From positions 1 through 8,457 of the forward strand of contig JAJTBM010000110.1 of the NCBI GenBank assembly GCA_021286885.1: a stretch of DNA of 8,457 bases, written 5' to 3'. Made by a program: the position numbers and the translations under genes. Below the pieces are notes generated by a model that saw nothing but the letters and a program-made list of their open reading frames with translations, made no database searches and was not told the DNA's origin. The stretch's first letter is position 1. Each line of letters opens with the position of its first letter. Below are positions 7,601-8,457 of the stretch, in pieces. The stretch comes from Rhodocyclales bacterium (GTDB taxonomy: Bacteria; Pseudomonadota; Gammaproteobacteria; Burkholderiales; Rhodocyclaceae).

Positions 7601-8347
7601 GATGGCCTGGGCGTAGGCGCTGGCATAGGTGCGAGCATCCTCGGCGCACAGGGCGGCCTCGCCGAGCATGTCGAAGGAGTAGCGGTAGGCGGCAGCGTTT
7701 CCCTGGGCGGCGCGCTCCAGGGCGGCACCTATGGTTTCGCCCATCACAAACTGCTGGCCCACCAGGCCCATGGCCTGCTCCATGGCCTGAAGCACCAGGG
7801 CCTGCCCCCCGGCAGCGGCCAGGCGCCCCAGGCCAGCAGCGAGGCCTTCGGTATCGTGGGGCGCAAGCACCCGCCCCGTCAGGCTGAGGCACCAGGCGGC
7901 CAGGTTCACAAACCAGGAAGGGCTATGGCCCACATGGGCGGCCCAATCCCCATCGGCCAGCTTGTCGCGGATCAGATCGAGGCGGCTGGCGCTGTCGGGC
8001 ACCCGCAGCAGGGCCTCGGCCAAGCCCATGAGGGCCAGCCCTTCGTGGCTGCTGAGGGAGAATTCGTGCATCAGCGCATCCACGCCCCGGGCTCGGGCCC
8101 GGTGGTGGCGCATCCGGGCAGCCAGCTGGAGGGCCAGATCACGGATCTGCCCCCGGGCGGTGGTATCGGTGGGAAGCTGGGCGACCAGGGCAGCAATCGC
8201 TTCGGCCTCGGGGAGGCGGGTCGCCCCATCAATGGCTAGCCGCAGGGCTGCAAACGCGTGGTCGGAAGGTGGGGAAGGTGGGAAAAGCGATTCAGCCGTC
8301 ATAACGGCGCTGAACGCATGGACACCAGAAGGAGACGCAGCGGTCAT
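4637..8347 (-). CDS. putA: Bifunctional proline dehydrogenase / glutamate semialdehyde dehydrogenase PutA
   Basis: PutA oxidises proline to glutamate in two steps, FAD-dependent proline dehydrogenase then NAD-dependent P5C dehydrogenase, passing electrons to membrane quinone. Numbering here is from GTG 8443. The helical arm is about 60-200; the PRODH barrel about 200-545 shows IDAEEADRL (342-350), VQAYQKR, RLVKGAYWDSEIKRAQ (404-419), ATHNAHT, and the substrate-site Tyr511, Arg526 and Arg527. The ALDH domain about 630-1065 has ISPWNFPLAIF, FTGST, catalytic Glu843 (VAETGG) and nucleophile Cys877 (SAGQRCSAL), and FGGEGLSGTGPKAGGP. The C-terminal ALDH-like domain carries LPGPTGE and NTAATGGN, as in E. 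coli PutA. It lacks the ribbon-helix-helix DNA-binding domain, so it should not repress its own gene. ATG 8347 gives 1236 residues; starts at 8443, 8365 and 8302 are also open and none has a clear Shine-Dalgarno site, so the start is uncertain by about 30 residues. Confidence 0.95.
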   Translation of the reverse strand: MTAASPSGVHAFSAVMTAESLFPPSPPSDHAFAALRLAIDGATRLPEAEAIAALVAQLPTDTTARGQIRDLALQLAARMRHHRARARGVDALMHEFSLSSHEGLALMGLAEALLRVPDSASRLDLIRDKLADGDWAAHVGHSPSWFVNLAAWCLSLTGRVLAPHDTEGLAAGLGRLAAAGGQALVLQAMEQAMGLVGQQFVMGETIGAALERAAQGNAAAYRYSFDMLGEAALCAEDARTYASAYAQAIEAIGAADHWRGVQRGNGISIKLSALHPRYGWAQRERVLAELLPRVRQLCLLAKQHDIGLTIDAEEADRLELSLDVLQALASDPALADWAGLGFVVQAYQKRAPRVLDWIIALARRSGRRLMVRLVKGAYWDSEIKRAQLDGLVDYPVYTRKAHTDIAYLACARQLLAAPDAVFPLFATHNAHTLASILHMAGPFRPGDYEFQGLHGMGQGLYDAIVNHPDAALRRPVRIYAPVGSHRSLLAYLVRRLLENGANTSFVHHIVDEALPLETLVADPLDAFARSAGQPHLAIPLPLALYPERMGAQGPDLASAQVRQALLASLAHARSCGLLAAPITSVAWPGQPFEARPVHAPAALDRVLGEVRDTHPLEIAAALEGAQAALPAWQALGPQQRARVLHQVADALAGRGDFLACLLVEEAGKTWPAAWGELREAVDFCRYYAARLLAGDLDGSQPVGLLLAISPWNFPLAIFVGQIAAGLAAGNGVIAKPAEQTPLIADQALRLFHAAGVPRGVLQCLPGPGETVGAALVADARIDGVLFTGSTDVARLIHQRLAARGVDLLVAETGGINAMVVDSTALPEQVVADVISSAFDSAGQRCSALRLLCVQEDIAERVFGLLDAALAEWRVGPPAAFSTDMGPLIDGAALARVRGHLEQMEARGFPVLTRSLPAEATHGHYLAPALIRVTAPEDVPEEIFGPVLHLLAYPAAQLDSVLARLDARGYGLTLGVQSRVEGHVQHILGRMRVGNAYVNRNMIGAVVGVQPFGGEGLSGTGPKAGGPLSLRRLVRYPAPPLPECPRPSRPGLDRLATWLEGEARSLLDEPARLRLLETLARARRYSLAGVHVSLPGPTGEQNTLGFYPRGAFLGLPRHGEALLGQWIAALATDNRYLLLEADSQDPWLAHLPPDLRQTLGVVRELNGGHWDGVLADLPAPALADWRQRCAAVPGPIRPFLVADPDYALERMVVERCITVNTAATGGNPQLMQLDEAG

Positions 8348-8457
8348 GGCATCACCATCAAGCATGGATGAGTAAAGCCAGTTTGACCGCTGCGGGGCAG
8401 AACGATTCCCTGAAAACACCCGGCAGATGCCAGGTATTTTCACGGGAGAGGACGTAT
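8348..8457. other. Upstream region of putA, cut by the window edge
   Basis: If putA begins at 8347, these 110 bases are its leader and part of its promoter region. The frame stays open through them to a GTG at 8443, but the encoded residues (MKIPGICRVF and on) do not resemble a PutA N-terminus, and the GTG falls on the edge of the dyad. I found no confident -35/-10 pair on the minus strand; the promoter may lie beyond the window. Confidence 0.5.
8412..8441. promoter_or_regulatory. Large dyad upstream of putA, possible operator or leader hairpin
   Basis: The minus strand can fold 13 continuous pairs (11 Watson-Crick and two G-U) around a 4-base loop, GAAAATACCTGGC / GCCGGGTGTTTTC. As DNA it is a dyad GAAAA-N-ACC-N-GGCA with its mirror, symmetric at 12 of 15 half-site positions. 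There is no T run after it, so it does not look like a terminator. It lies 65-94 bases upstream of the preferred putA start, near the right edge of the window. A regulator such as an Lrp/PutR-type protein is possible but is inference only. Confidence 0.5.

Noticed and set aside
5393..8239. 948-codon open frame on the plus strand, opposite putA
   Set aside because: It is aligned codon-to-codon with putA, so it stays open simply because putA avoids TTA, CTA and TCA codons, as expected in a GC-rich genome. The translation is a low-complexity mix of Gly, His, Gln and Pro with no recognisable domain.
8412..8441. The dyad upstream of putA as a terminator of an upstream gene
   Set aside because: The stem is long, but neither strand has the following T run that an intrinsic terminator needs.

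Overview
The window is a gene-dense, GC-rich chromosomal segment that reads as a Gram-negative proteobacterium, most likely a betaproteobacterium. The evidence is a single-chain porin of the Porin_4 type ending in His-Thr-Phe, a periplasmic class I cytochrome c551, an Omp85/TamA outer-membrane protein and a multifunctional PutA. Order and genus cannot be fixed from these genes; a Rhodocyclales-like lineage is only a guess. I saw no mobile element, CRISPR array, tRNA or rRNA, and the content looks like core chromosome rather than an island.

Layout, left to right. (1) 1-677, plus strand: the 3' part of proB (glutamate 5-kinase), whose start lies outside the window, followed by a strong intrinsic terminator at 703-736. 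(2) 803-2059, minus strand: a porin gene with its own terminator, so proB and the porin converge on a short double-terminator spacer. The porin has a long upstream region (2060-2328) with a leader hairpin, three copies of a heptamer and an 11-C homopolymer. (3) 2329-2763, minus strand: a small cytochrome c551 gene with a well-formed promoter, Shine-Dalgarno site and terminator, hence a self-contained transcription unit. (4) 2864-8347, minus strand: putA followed 9 bp later by a tamA-like gene, probably one operon. A large dyad (8412-8441) lies upstream of the likely putA start.

How the genes relate. ProB opens proline synthesis from glutamate, while PutA oxidises proline back to glutamate; they are on opposite strands about 4 kb apart, and I see no sign of shared control. 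Porin and TamA are both outer-membrane beta-barrels: TamA-family proteins help insert or assemble outer-membrane components, and porins are typical barrel cargo of the BAM system. Electrons from PutA enter the quinone pool through FAD, whereas cytochrome c551 acts in the periplasm, so any link between them is only through the general respiratory chain.

I found no evidence for a new multi-gene system. The points most worth a second look are the putA-tamA pairing without tamB beside it, the dyad upstream of putA, the unclear PutA start, and the poly-C tract with repeated heptamers upstream of the porin. Very long stop-free frames opposite porin, tamA and putA are explained by codon bias and were rejected as genes.
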